From NCBI GenBank assembly GCA_011620645.1, contig WOYS01000013.1:4866-59171 (forward strand): 54,306 nt of DNA. Direction: 5' to 3'. This document shows, one piece after another, positions 34,839-43,565 of this stretch. Numbering within the stretch: the first letter of the stretch is position 1; each line of letters opens with the position of its first letter. The DNA is from Mycobacterium sp. (lineage in GTDB: Bacteria > Actinomycetota > Actinomycetes > Mycobacteriales > Mycobacteriaceae). The notes under the pieces are model-generated. The model was not told the DNA's origin and did not search any database. It saw only the letters and a program-made list of their open reading frames with translations. The position numbers and the translations under genes were made by a program.

Positions 34839-35534
34839 GGGCTGAGACGTTCGGCGCTGCTCGACTGCCTGGAAACCGAGCGGGCGGGCACCTCCCAGCA
34901 CGGGGCGCTCGCGGAGTTGCGCCGCGCCATCCTTTACGGCGGTGTGCCGCCGGGTACCCCGATCCCGCTCGCCGAGGTCGCCGAGATGTTCGGGATCAGC
35001 CAGATCCCGATCCGGGAAGCGGTGAAGACCCTCGTCGCCGAGGGGTTGGTCGCGCACCGGCGCAACGGCGGGTACACCGTCGCGCTGCTGACCGCCCAGG
35101 AGTTGCGCGAAATGTACATTGTGCGCGAGACCCTGGAGTCAGCGTCGCTGACCGCCGCAGTGCACAACGCCACCGACACCGACCGCGCCACCGCCGTGAT
35201 CGCCAATCAGCGCCTGGAGCAAGCCATCCGTGACGGGGACGCGGCCGCCTACCACCGCGGCAGCAGGGAGTTTCACAGCGCGCTGACCCGGCCGTCGCGG
35301 ATGCACCGGCTGCTGCACATGCTGGAGGGCGCCTGGAACGTCACCGAACCGGTGCAGTCGATGGTGCATGTCAGCCACGCCGACCGGGCCGAGCTGCACG
35401 CCGATCACCGCGCGATGCTGGAGGCGTTCCTGGCCGGCGACGTCGCGGCATTGCTGGCCGTCGCCGAACTGCACGCCGCCCGGCTGAACGCCGTCATCGA
35501 GACGCTGCCCAGGGACACCGGCCTGCTGGCCTGA
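34836..35534 (+). CDS. GntR/FadR-family regulator
   Basis: A 232-residue regulator: winged helix at about 20-85 (EVAEMFGISQIPIREAVKTL, LVAHRRNGGYTV) and an FCD ligand domain from about 95 with the metal-binding His pattern (FHSALT, HADHRAML, LHAAR). It is immediately upstream of the permease and ureide genes and probably controls them in response to a purine-derived ligand. ATG 34836 is preferred over GTG 34830 because of the leaderless promoter. Confidence 0.82.
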   Translation: MGLRRSALLDCLETERAGTSQHGALAELRRAILYGGVPPGTPIPLAEVAEMFGISQIPIREAVKTLVAEGLVAHRRNGGYTVALLTAQELREMYIVRETLESASLTAAVHNATDTDRATAVIANQRLEQAIRDGDAAAYHRGSREFHSALTRPSRMHRLLHMLEGAWNVTEPVQSMVHVSHADRAELHADHRAMLEAFLAGDVAALLAVAELHAARLNAVIETLPRDTGLLA

Positions 35535-35614
35535 GGTGAATATATTCTCGTCGCAATCGACTGATAGTTGAGGCGAAACAGCAGGGAAACAACCGGGTCG
35601 CATAGTCGGCAACC

Positions 35615-37162
35615 ATGACCGATACCGTTGTGCCACCGAATATGGCGCCGCCGGGGGCCGTCATCGGCGCCGATGACGTCGTCGAAGCTGCCGGCCACCC
35701 GGTGGGTGGCGGCGTCATCAAACCCGGCTACGACCCGCGCCTCACCAATGAGGACCTGGCCCCGCTGGGCAAGCAGAGCTGGACGTCCTACAACATCTTC
35801 GCGTTCTGGATGTCCGATGTGCACAGCGTCGGCGGCTACGTCACCGCAGGCAGCCTGTTCGCTCTCGGACTGGCCAGCTGGCAGGTCCTGATCGCGCTGC
35901 TGGTCGGCATCAGCATCGTGTATTTCTTCTGCAACCTGGTGGCCAAGCCCAGCCAGGCGACCGGGGTGCCCTACCCCGTGATCTGCCGCACCGTGTTCGG
36001 TGTGCTGGGCGCCAACATCCCGGCCATCATCCGCGGCTTGATCGCCGTCGCCTGGTACGGCATCCAGACCTTCCTGGCCTCGGCGGCCCTGGACATCGTG
36101 CTGATCAAACTGTTCCCGAGCCTGGCCCCGTACGCGGTGGTCGCCGACTACGGGTTCGCCGGTCTGTCGCTGCTGGGCTGGGGTAGCTTCCTGCTGCTGT
36201 GGGTGCTTCAGGCCTGCGTGTTCTGGCGGGGCATGGAGTCGATCCGCAAGTTCATCGACTTCTGCGGGCCCGCCGTGTACGTCGTCATGTTCATGCTGTG
36301 CGGCTACCTGATCTACAAGGCCGGCTGGGGTGCCATCGATCTGAACCTCGGCGGGGTGACCTACACCGGCTGGTCCTCGGTTCCGGTGATGCTGGGCGCC
36401 ATCGCCCTGGTGGTGTCCTACTTCTCCGGTCCGATGCTCAACTTCGGTGACTTCTCCCGCTACGGAAAGTCGTTCGAGGCCGTCAAGAAGGGCAACTTCC
36501 TCGGCCTGCCGGTGAACTTCCTGGTGTTCTCGGTGCTGGTGGTCGTCACCGCGTCGCTGACCCTGCCGGTGTTCGGTGAGCTGATCACCGACCCGGTCGA
36601 GACGGTGGCCCGCATCGACAGCACCTTCGCAATCGTGCTGGGCGCATTGACATTCGCGATCGCCACCATCGGCATCAACATCGTCGCCAACTTCATCTCA
36701 CCGGCATTCGACTTCTCCAACGTCAGCCCGCAGAAGATCAGCTGGCGCGCCGGCGGCATGATCGCCGCGGTCGGATCGGTACTGATCACGCCGTGGAACC
36801 TGTACAACAATCCCGAGGTCATCCACTACACGCTGGAAACCCTCGGCGCCTTCATCGGCCCGCTGTTCGGTGTGCTGATCGCGGACTACTACCTGATCCG
36901 CAAGCAGAAGGTGGTGGTGGATGACCTGTTCACCATGGAGGAGTCCGGAAAGTACTGGTACACAAAGGGATACAACAAGGTGGCCGTCGTCGCCACCGTT
37001 GTCGGTGCCATCATGGCGATGATCCCGGTGCTGACCGGTGGTTCGATGACGGGTATGCACACCGCCGCCCAGTACAGCTGGTTCATCGGCTGCGGTGTCG
37101 GCTTCGCCATCTACTACTTGTGGGGTACACGGGACGACCTGGTGGCAGAATCGTTGTCGTGA
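35615..37162 (+). CDS. NCS1-family nucleobase/ureide permease
   Basis: A 515-residue inner-membrane protein with about twelve membrane segments. It starts with a soluble Pro/Gly-rich region and the NCS1 signature GKQSWTSYNIFAFWMSDVHS near residue 53, and later SGPMLNFGDFSRYGKS. Members carry allantoin, uracil, cytosine or hydantoins. Its coupling (GTGA overlap) to a hydantoin-type racemase and closeness to allantoinase suggest allantoin or hydantoin as the substrate. Confidence 0.88.
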   Translation: MTDTVVPPNMAPPGAVIGADDVVEAAGHPVGGGVIKPGYDPRLTNEDLAPLGKQSWTSYNIFAFWMSDVHSVGGYVTAGSLFALGLASWQVLIALLVGISIVYFFCNLVAKPSQATGVPYPVICRTVFGVLGANIPAIIRGLIAVAWYGIQTFLASAALDIVLIKLFPSLAPYAVVADYGFAGLSLLGWGSFLLLWVLQACVFWRGMESIRKFIDFCGPAVYVVMFMLCGYLIYKAGWGAIDLNLGGVTYTGWSSVPVMLGAIALVVSYFSGPMLNFGDFSRYGKSFEAVKKGNFLGLPVNFLVFSVLVVVTASLTLPVFGELITDPVETVARIDSTFAIVLGALTFAIATIGINIVANFISPAFDFSNVSPQKISWRAGGMIAAVGSVLITPWNLYNNPEVIHYTLETLGAFIGPLFGVLIADYYLIRKQKVVVDDLFTMEESGKYWYTKGYNKVAVVATVVGAIMAMIPVLTGGSMTGMHTAAQYSWFIGCGVGFAIYYLWGTRDDLVAESLS

Positions 37163-37875
37163 CCCGCATCTGGGTGGTCAACCCCAACACCACCGAGACC
37201 GTGACCGTCGGGATCGGCCGCAGCGCACGCGCGGTGGCCGGTTCTGGCACCGAGATCACCGCGGTGACATCGCAGTTCGGTCCGCCGTCCATCGAGAGTC
37301 ACTACGACGAAGCGATGAGCGTGCCCGGGCTGCTGGCCGCGATCGAATGCGGTGAGCGGGAAGGGGTCGACGGCTACGTCATCGCATGTTTCGGTGATCC
37401 GGGACTGGACGCGGCACGCGAACTCGCGTCCGGTCCGGTGATCGGAATCGCCGAGGCCGCCATGCAGGCCGCGAGCCATCTCGGCCGCGGCTTCAGCATC
37501 GTTACGACGCTGGCGCGCACCATCGGACGGGCCGAAGAACTCGCCGAGCGCTACGGGATGAGCAGATTTTGCCGTGGGTATCACGCCTGTGAGATCGCGG
37601 TTCTCGACCTGGAAACCGACCCGACGGCACTCAAGGCCGTCGCCGAGGCCTGCCGGGACGCGGTCGAGCGGGACGGCTCCGATGCCGTCGTACTGGGCTG
37701 TGCGGGCATGGCCGAGATGTGCCAGCACATCGCCGACGAGATCGGGGTGCCCGTGGTCGACGGTGTCGCCGCCGCCACGCTGACGGTGCAGTCCCTGGTG
37801 ACGATGGGCCTGCGCACCGGCAAGCGCGGCGAGTATGCGACGCCGCCACCCAAGGAGTACACCCAGCGCCCCTAG
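37159..37875 (+). CDS. Asp/Glu/hydantoin racemase family (allantoin racemase-like)
   Basis: A 238-residue protein with both catalytic cysteines in place: C79-region VIACFGDPGLDAAR and VVLGCAGMAEMC near residue 184. It starts NPNTTETVT, characteristic of the HyuE/HpxA branch. It probably racemises allantoin or 5-substituted hydantoins so that the stereospecific allantoinase can act. GTG 37159 overlaps the permease stop. Its end meets the convergent allantoinase gene by 4 bases. Confidence 0.85.
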   Translation: MTRIWVVNPNTTETVTVGIGRSARAVAGSGTEITAVTSQFGPPSIESHYDEAMSVPGLLAAIECGEREGVDGYVIACFGDPGLDAARELASGPVIGIAEAAMQAASHLGRGFSIVTTLARTIGRAEELAERYGMSRFCRGYHACEIAVLDLETDPTALKAVAEACRDAVERDGSDAVVLGCAGMAEMCQHIADEIGVPVVDGVAAATLTVQSLVTMGLRTGKRGEYATPPPKEYTQRP

Positions 37876-38774
37876 GGAGCGGGGTGTGTGGCCCGCCAGT
37901 GCTCGGCGATCTCGATGCGCCGCGCCACCCACACCCGGTCATGCGACTGCACGTGGTCCAGGAAACGCTGCAGCGCGGCCGCCCGCGCCGGGCGTCCGAC
38001 CAGCCGGCAGTGCAGCCCGACCGACAGCATCTTCGGTTGTCCGGCAACACCTTCGGCGTACAGCACATCGAAGGCGTCGCGCAGGTGGGCGTAGAACTCG
38101 TCCCCGTTGGCGAACCCGGCCGGCGAGGAGAACCGCATGTCGTTGGTGTCCAGGGTGTAGGGCACCACCAGATGATCGGTGTCGCGCACCTTCACCCAGT
38201 ACGGCAGGTCGTCGGCATAGGAGTCCGAGTCGTAGACGAATCCGCCGTGCTCGACCACCAGATCCCGGGTGTGCGGCGAATCCCGGCCGGTGTACCAGCC
38301 CAGCGGCGCGCTGCCCGTCAGATCGCGCAGGATCTCGATGGCCTCGGCCATATCGGCGCGTTCGGTGTCCTCGCCGATCAACTGATACGACTTCCAGCGC
38401 AAGCCGTGACAGGCGATCTCATGGCCCAGGTCCACGAATGCCGCCACCGCTTCAGGATTGCGCTGCATCGCCCGGGCCACCGCGAAGATCGTGAGCGGCA
38501 GACCGCGCTGCTCGAACATCCGCAGGATGCGCCACAGGCCGGCCCGCGATCCGTACTCGTACATCGACTCCATGCTCATGTGCCGATTGCCGAACCCTTC
38601 GGCGGGGGTGATTTCGGACAGGAAAGTCTCCGACGCGGGATCTCCATCCAGGATCGAATTCTCGGATCCTTCTTCGTAATTCAGTACGAACTGCACGGCG
38701 ATCGCCGCATCGCCCGGCCAGCGCGGATGCGGCGGGGTGCGCCCGTAGCCGATGAAATCCCGCGGATAGGTCAC
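37872..38774 (-). CDS. puuE: Allantoinase, PuuE (polysaccharide-deacetylase-like) type
   Basis: A 300-residue NodB-fold hydrolase that opens allantoin to allantoate. It has RDFIGYGRTPPHPRWPG, the start signature of PuuE, then NYEEGSENS, GHEIACHGLRW and WYTGRDSPHTR. This type needs no metal, in contrast to the cyclic amidohydrolase AllB. It overlaps the allantoicase gene by 4 bases and would use the product of the nearby racemase. Confidence 0.9.
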   Translation of the reverse strand: MTYPRDFIGYGRTPPHPRWPGDAAIAVQFVLNYEEGSENSILDGDPASETFLSEITPAEGFGNRHMSMESMYEYGSRAGLWRILRMFEQRGLPLTIFAVARAMQRNPEAVAAFVDLGHEIACHGLRWKSYQLIGEDTERADMAEAIEILRDLTGSAPLGWYTGRDSPHTRDLVVEHGGFVYDSDSYADDLPYWVKVRDTDHLVVPYTLDTNDMRFSSPAGFANGDEFYAHLRDAFDVLYAEGVAGQPKMLSVGLHCRLVGRPARAAALQRFLDHVQSHDRVWVARRIEIAEHWRATHPAP

Positions 38775-39733
38775 GCCAGTTCTCCGTACAGACGCAACCG
38801 TGCCAGCCCGCCGTCCGGGTAGATGTCCAGCCGCACCTCGGTGAGCACATCGTCGGCCTCGATGAGGAACTTGTGCCGGGTATCGGGCAGCAGGTTAGTG
38901 CGCGGCAGCAGCTCCACCCGGTTACCGTCGGCGCGGAATCCGGTGAGGGCGGCCGATCCGGGGGAGTTGCCGATGAAGTAGGAGGTGTCGATCTCGGCCA
39001 GGTTGATCCGGCCCGGCCCCGCCAGTCGGAAACGCACCCAGTCATTGGCGTCATCGCGGCGGCGTGCGGTCTCCCAGCCGTCACCCATCACCTGGGCGTA
39101 GCCGGGGAAGATCAGGTTCTGCGGGGAACTGTAGTACCGGTTGGAGCAGTCCAGCACCAGCCCGCCGTTCTCCAGTGCGGCGAGGTCCAGTGGCCCGGCC
39201 CCGAAGAGCCGCTTGTCCGGAATCCCCTCGCCGTGCACTCGCAGCCGCGCCACCCCGCCGTCGGGATAGATGTTGAGTCGCACGTGGGTCCAACGGTTTT
39301 CCGAGCTCACCTCGAAGTTGTTGCGGGTGTCCCCGTAGGCCCTGCTGCGTTCGATCAGCGGTGTCCACGCCGTTTGGGCGGCGAGTTGTTCGGCGGTGGG
39401 GTAGCCGTCGACCTCGAGAGCGTCGAGAGAGACGGCCGGCGGATAGTTGCCCTTGAACCACGCGGTGTCCACCACGATGCCGCGGATCACCCCGGGCACG
39501 CCGAGTCGGACGATGGCGGTGTCATACCCGGCTTCCCGCCGGCGCCGGGTCTCCCAGCCGTCGTAGACCTGGCCCTTGTGCCCGAACGAGGCAGGCCGGT
39601 ACGTCGACGGTCCCTGCGAGATCAGGTTCTCCTTCTCGGCGAAGGATTCGTCGTTGGCCCACACCACCGCACCGCCGAGGGTGCGCAGCGCCAGGTCCGG
39701 CAGCCAGGTGAAATCGGGCAGTGATTCGGTCAT
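38771..39733 (-). CDS. alc: Allantoicase
   Basis: A 320-residue protein of two repeated beta-sandwich halves. Each half has a DGWETRRRRE/DGWETARRRD element (near residues 58 and 219) and a RLNIYPDGGVARLR/RLDIYPDGGLARLR element (near 152 and 301). It hydrolyses allantoate to ureidoglycolate and urea. It is coupled on both sides, to puuE and to the aldolase-like gene, by 4-base overlaps. Confidence 0.92.
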   Translation of the reverse strand: MTESLPDFTWLPDLALRTLGGAVVWANDESFAEKENLISQGPSTYRPASFGHKGQVYDGWETRRRREAGYDTAIVRLGVPGVIRGIVVDTAWFKGNYPPAVSLDALEVDGYPTAEQLAAQTAWTPLIERSRAYGDTRNNFEVSSENRWTHVRLNIYPDGGVARLRVHGEGIPDKRLFGAGPLDLAALENGGLVLDCSNRYYSSPQNLIFPGYAQVMGDGWETARRRDDANDWVRFRLAGPGRINLAEIDTSYFIGNSPGSAALTGFRADGNRVELLPRTNLLPDTRHKFLIEADDVLTEVRLDIYPDGGLARLRLYGELA

Positions 39734-40959
39734 ACCGGCTTCCGGTCCTTCAGGTTTCGCAGTACTGAGATGGTGGCCGCGGGGGCCAGGTTCGCGACAT
39801 CATCGACGTCGAAGGCGCCGCAGTCCAATCCGCGCAGTACCACCGTGGACAATGCCTCGGCGGTGGCCGGCTCATCGACGATCGGGCCGCCACGCCGGTC
39901 CAGGTAGGCCTGCAGTCGCGGTGCGGCCGCGGTGAGTGCCGCGCGGAAGTAGGTGAAGGTGGCCAGCCAACGTGTCACCAGATGGCCGGGGTGCATATCC
40001 CAGCCCTGGTAGTAGCCGCGTTCCAGTGATCGGGTCACCAGCCGGTGGTGCCGGAGGATCGCCTGGGTCACCTGGTCATCGGTACCGGTCGGGAACACCT
40101 GGGTGGAGCCGTCGGCGATCCAGACCCCGGTCTGCGCCGCAGCGGTCTGCATGACGGCCTTGGCGTGGTCTGCGACCGGATGGTCCAGAGCCTGCTGCTG
40201 CGGCGCGATACCGCATGCTGCGCTGTAGTCATATGTGCCGTAATGCAATCCGCTGCAGCGGCCATCGGCGAGTTCGATCGCGCGGGCCACTGTCGCGGCA
40301 CCGTCGGAGCCGAGGACGGCCTGCGGGCTCTCGATCTGCAACTCGAACGACAGGCTGCGCGGTGGCAGGTCGAAGGCATCCTCCAGCGCCTCACAGAGCC
40401 ACACCGTGGCGGTGACCTGTTCGGCTGCACGCAATTTCGGGACGGTGAAGACGAATCCCTCCGGGACTCCACCGTCGAGCACCAGTTCCAGGGTGCGCAC
40501 CGAGCGGTGCCGGTCTGCGGCGGTCAGCCCCTTGATGCGGACACCGCAGCTACCGAGCCCGAGCGCGCGCAGGGTGTCGCCGGCATGCAGCGCGTCGGCA
40601 TCCTCGATAGCGTCGGCGCGCCTGCCGTAACCGTCCTCGAAATCCAGCCGCAGGTCGGCGATGGGTGCGGTTCGCAACCGATCTCGGACCATGGCCAGGG
40701 TCGTCGCATCGCCCAGTTCGTCGAACACCGCGGGGTGGCGGTCCAGAAGTTCAAGCGCGTCGGCGCCCCACTCGATGACGGTGGCCGGACCGGCTGCGGC
40801 TGCACTGAGGTACACCGTGTGCACCGGCTGGCTGCCGCCACGGTCTCCCGGATACCGGGCCGCCAGCGTCGCGTCGACACCGTCGAGCAGCGTGTCGATA
40901 CGCGCCAGCGTTTCGGCAGGGATTCGTGTTGCAGGCATCCGACCATCGTCCAGTGTCAT
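39730..40959 (-). CDS. HpcH/HpaI aldolase-like protein (DUF6986 type)
   Basis: A 409-residue protein that resembles the CitE/malate-synthase-type TIM barrel: LRLDFEDGYG near residue 104, FVFTVPKL near 170, LSFELQIESPQAV near 201, LHYGTYDYSAACG near 238 and ADGSTQVFPTGTDDQV near 280. It is the first gene in the allantoicase-allantoinase run, so it may act on ureidoglycolate or glyoxylate. The reaction is not established. Alternative start ATG 40938. Confidence 0.7.
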   Translation of the reverse strand: MTLDDGRMPATRIPAETLARIDTLLDGVDATLAARYPGDRGGSQPVHTVYLSAAAAGPATVIEWGADALELLDRHPAVFDELGDATTLAMVRDRLRTAPIADLRLDFEDGYGRRADAIEDADALHAGDTLRALGLGSCGVRIKGLTAADRHRSVRTLELVLDGGVPEGFVFTVPKLRAAEQVTATVWLCEALEDAFDLPPRSLSFELQIESPQAVLGSDGAATVARAIELADGRCSGLHYGTYDYSAACGIAPQQQALDHPVADHAKAVMQTAAAQTGVWIADGSTQVFPTGTDDQVTQAILRHHRLVTRSLERGYYQGWDMHPGHLVTRWLATFTYFRAALTAAAPRLQAYLDRRGGPIVDEPATAEALSTVVLRGLDCGAFDVDDVANLAPAATISVLRNLKDRKPV

Positions 40960-42149
40960 GACGATCTCAGCACCCCGAGCCGGCGAATCGCCTCGTCGAG
41001 GGTGTCATCGCGTTTGCAGAAGGCGAAGCGCACCAGATGATTCCAGCCGTTGTCCGCGCTGGTTGTCTGTTCTTCGCGCAAGCGCTCATCACTGGTGAAG
41101 GCCGACATCGGGATGGCCGCCACCCCCGCCTTGTGCGGCAGTTCGGCACAGAATGCGGCGCTGTCCTCGACACCGAGCGGCCGGGGATCCACACACAGGA
41201 AATAGGTGCCCGAGCTCCTGTGCACCCCGAAGCCCAGATCGCTCAGAGCGGCACTCAACCGGTCGCGCTTGGCCTGCAGATCGGCACGTAAACCGGATGC
41301 CCAGCCGTCCTCGTGGTCCAGCGCGTAGGCCACCGCGGGCTGAAAGGGCGCCCCGCCCACATAGGTCAGGTACTGCTTGGCGGCGCGTACGCCAGCGATC
41401 AATTCCGGTGCGCCGCAAGCCCAGCCGATCTTCCAGCCGGTGGCGTTGAACATCTTGGCCGCACTCGAAATGGTGACGGTGCGCCCCGCCATGCCGGGCA
41501 GACCCGCTAGCGGTATGTGCGTGCGATCGTCGAACACCAGCGTCTCGTACACCTCATCGGTGATCACCAGTAGATCGTTGGACACGGCGATCTCGGCGAT
41601 CGCGGCCAACTCGTCGTGGCGCAGCACCATGCCGGTCGGGTTGTGCGGTGAGTTCACGATCAGGGCCCGGGTGCGCGGGGTGATGGCGGCGCGCAGCGCG
41701 TCGGCATCGAGGGCGAACCCACCCCCGTCGGGCACCAGCGGCACCACCACCCGGTGGCAGCCGGCCATCGCCACGACGGGGGAGTAGGAGTCGTAGAACG
41801 GCTCGATCACCAGCACCTCGGAGCCGGGCTCCACCAGGCCCAGCAGGGACGCCGCGATGGCCTCGGTGGCGCCGACGGTGACCAGCACTTCGGTGTCCGG
41901 GTCGTACTCGATGCCGTAGCGGCGCTGGCGCTGGGCGGCGATCGCCTGGCGCAGCGCCGGGATGCCCAGCCCCGGCGGGTACTGGTTGATGCCCTCGGCA
42001 ATGGCGTTCTGGGCGACCTTCAGCATCCCCGCGGGGCCGTCCTCATCCGGGAAGCCCTGCCCCAGGTTGACCGCGCCGATGCGGGCAGCCAGCGCCGACA
42101 TCTCGGCGAAGATGGTCACCGCGTAGGGCTGCAGTCGGTGAACGGTCAT
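40956..42149 (-). CDS. dapC: PLP aminotransferase, DapC-like (Rv0858c orthologue)
   Basis: A 397-residue fold-type I aminotransferase: LGQGFPDEDGP near residue 29, NSPHNPTGMVLRHDEL, the PLP lysine in SSAAKMFNATGWKIGWACG, and an Arg-containing C-terminal FAFCKRDDTL. In M. tuberculosis the corresponding gene, divergent from fadA, is dapC, N-succinyldiaminopimelate aminotransferase. The family also includes broad aromatic aminotransferases. ATG 42149 is the family start; the much longer open frame upstream of it is antisense to fadA and is rejected. It overlaps the aldolase-like gene by 4 bases. Confidence 0.85.
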   Translation of the reverse strand: MTVHRLQPYAVTIFAEMSALAARIGAVNLGQGFPDEDGPAGMLKVAQNAIAEGINQYPPGLGIPALRQAIAAQRQRRYGIEYDPDTEVLVTVGATEAIAASLLGLVEPGSEVLVIEPFYDSYSPVVAMAGCHRVVVPLVPDGGGFALDADALRAAITPRTRALIVNSPHNPTGMVLRHDELAAIAEIAVSNDLLVITDEVYETLVFDDRTHIPLAGLPGMAGRTVTISSAAKMFNATGWKIGWACGAPELIAGVRAAKQYLTYVGGAPFQPAVAYALDHEDGWASGLRADLQAKRDRLSAALSDLGFGVHRSSGTYFLCVDPRPLGVEDSAAFCAELPHKAGVAAIPMSAFTSDERLREEQTTSADNGWNHLVRFAFCKRDDTLDEAIRRLGVLRSS

Positions 42150-42250
42150 GGCGTCGAGCCTAGTCAGCCGTGTTGGGACCCGAAGCCGGGCGGGACGCCC
42201 CCAGTTTGGCCGCGATCCGGGTGGTGACAAGGGCCGCCGAGCCGCCGCCC

Positions 42251-42266
42251 AACCAACAGGTTGGTT
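42251..42266. promoter_or_regulatory. Palindrome in the dapC-fadA promoter region
   Basis: AACCAAC at 42251-42257 and GTTGGTT at 42260-42266 form a 7-bp inverted repeat with a two-base centre. It lies in the divergent gap 42150-42347, where a TetR-type fatty-acid or sterol regulator could bind; the AAC-NN-GTT core is common to such sites. Confidence 0.5.
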
Positions 42267-42347
42267 TGCGGCCCTGTTAGGCTGCCGGACCAGTGGACTG
42301 CCGCCCCGATGGACGTCCCCTGTCACCCACCCGAAAGGGAATAACAT

Positions 42348-43556
42348 ATGTCCGATGCCTTCATCTACGAGGCAATCCGTACGCCGCGCGGCAAGCAGCG
42401 CGGTGGAGCCCTCAACGAGATCAAACCCGTCAACCTGGTCGTCGGCCTGATCGACGAAATCCGCGCCCGCCACCCCGACCTGGACGAAACCCTGATCAGC
42501 GACCTGATCCTGGGTGTCGTGACCCCGGTCGGTGACCAGGGCGCCGATATCGCCCGCACCGCCGGTCTGGTGGCGGGCCTGCCCGAGACCACCGGCGGCT
42601 TCCAGCTCAACCGCTTCTGCGCTTCGGGCCTCGAAGCCGTGAACCTGGCCGCCCAGAAGGTCGCCTCCGGCTGGGACGACCTGGTGCTCGCCGGTGGCGT
42701 CGAATCCATGAGCCGCGTCCCGATGGGCGCCGACGGCGGTGCCTGGGCCACTGACCCGGACATCAACTACCGCCTCGGCTTCGTTCCGCAGGGCATCGGC
42801 GCCGACCTGATCGCCACCATCGAGGGCTTCTCCCGCGAGGATGTCGACGCCTACGCCGCCCGTTCGCAGCAGCGCGCGGCCGCGGCATGGTCGGGTGGCT
42901 ACTTCGCCAAATCCGTCGTCCCGGTCAAGGACCAGAACGGCCTCGTCGTGCTCGACCATGACGAGCACATGCGTCCTTCTTCGACCGTCGAGAGCCTGGG
43001 CAAGCTGAGGACCGCGTTCGACGGTATCGGCGCGATGGGCGGCTTCGACGACGTGGCGCTGCAGAAGTACCACTACGTCGAGAAGATCAACCACGTGCAC
43101 ACCGGCGGCAACAGCTCAGGCATCGTCGACGGCGCCGCGCTGGTTCTCATCGGCTCCGAGGCCGCGGGCACGTCGCAGGGTCTGACCCCCCGCGCCCGCA
43201 TCGTGGCGACCGCCACCAGCGGTGCCGATCCGGTCATCATGCTGACCGGCCCGACCCCGGCCACCAAGAGGGTGCTCGACCGCGCCGGGCTGACCGTCGA
43301 TGACATCGACCTGTTCGAGCTGAACGAGGCGTTCGCCTCGGTGGTGCTGAAGTTCCAGAAGGACCTCAACATCCCCGACGAGAAGATCAACGTCAACGGT
43401 GGCGCCATTGCCTTCGGCCACCCGCTCGGCGCCACCGGCGCCATGATCACCGGAACCATGGTCGACGAGCTCGAGCGCCGCGGCGCCAAGCGTGCCCTGA
43501 TGACGCTGTGTGTCGGCGGCGGCATGGGCGTGGCCACCATCATCGAGAGGGTCTAA
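42348..43556 (+). CDS. fadA: Acetyl-CoA acyltransferase (thiolase) FadA
   Basis: A 402-residue thiolase. Active residues are C87-region [28 protein letters not shown] with the catalytic His, and the C-terminal TLCVGGGMG. It cleaves 3-ketoacyl-CoA in beta-oxidation. The gene is paired with fadB nine bases downstream and matches Rv0859-Rv0860 of M. tuberculosis. GAAAGGGA precedes ATG 42348. Confidence 0.93.
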   Translation: MSDAFIYEAIRTPRGKQRGGALNEIKPVNLVVGLIDEIRARHPDLDETLISDLILGVVTPVGDQGADIARTAGLVAGLPETTGGFQLNRFCASGLEAVNLAAQKVASGWDDLVLAGGVESMSRVPMGADGGAWATDPDINYRLGFVPQGIGADLIATIEGFSREDVDAYAARSQQRAAAAWSGGYFAKSVVPVKDQNGLVVLDHDEHMRPSSTVESLGKLRTAFDGIGAMGGFDDVALQKYHYVEKINHVHTGGNSSGIVDGAALVLIGSEAAGTSQGLTPRARIVATATSGADPVIMLTGPTPATKRVLDRAGLTVDDIDLFELNEAFASVVLKFQKDLNIPDEKINVNGGAIAFGHPLGATGAMITGTMVDELERRGAKRALMTLCVGGGMGVATIIERV

Positions 43557-43565
43557 GGAAAAGTC

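Noticed and set aside
42150..43100. Upstream extension of the dapC frame
   Set aside because: The extra N-terminal 300 residues are antisense to fadA; the aminotransferase fold begins at 42149.
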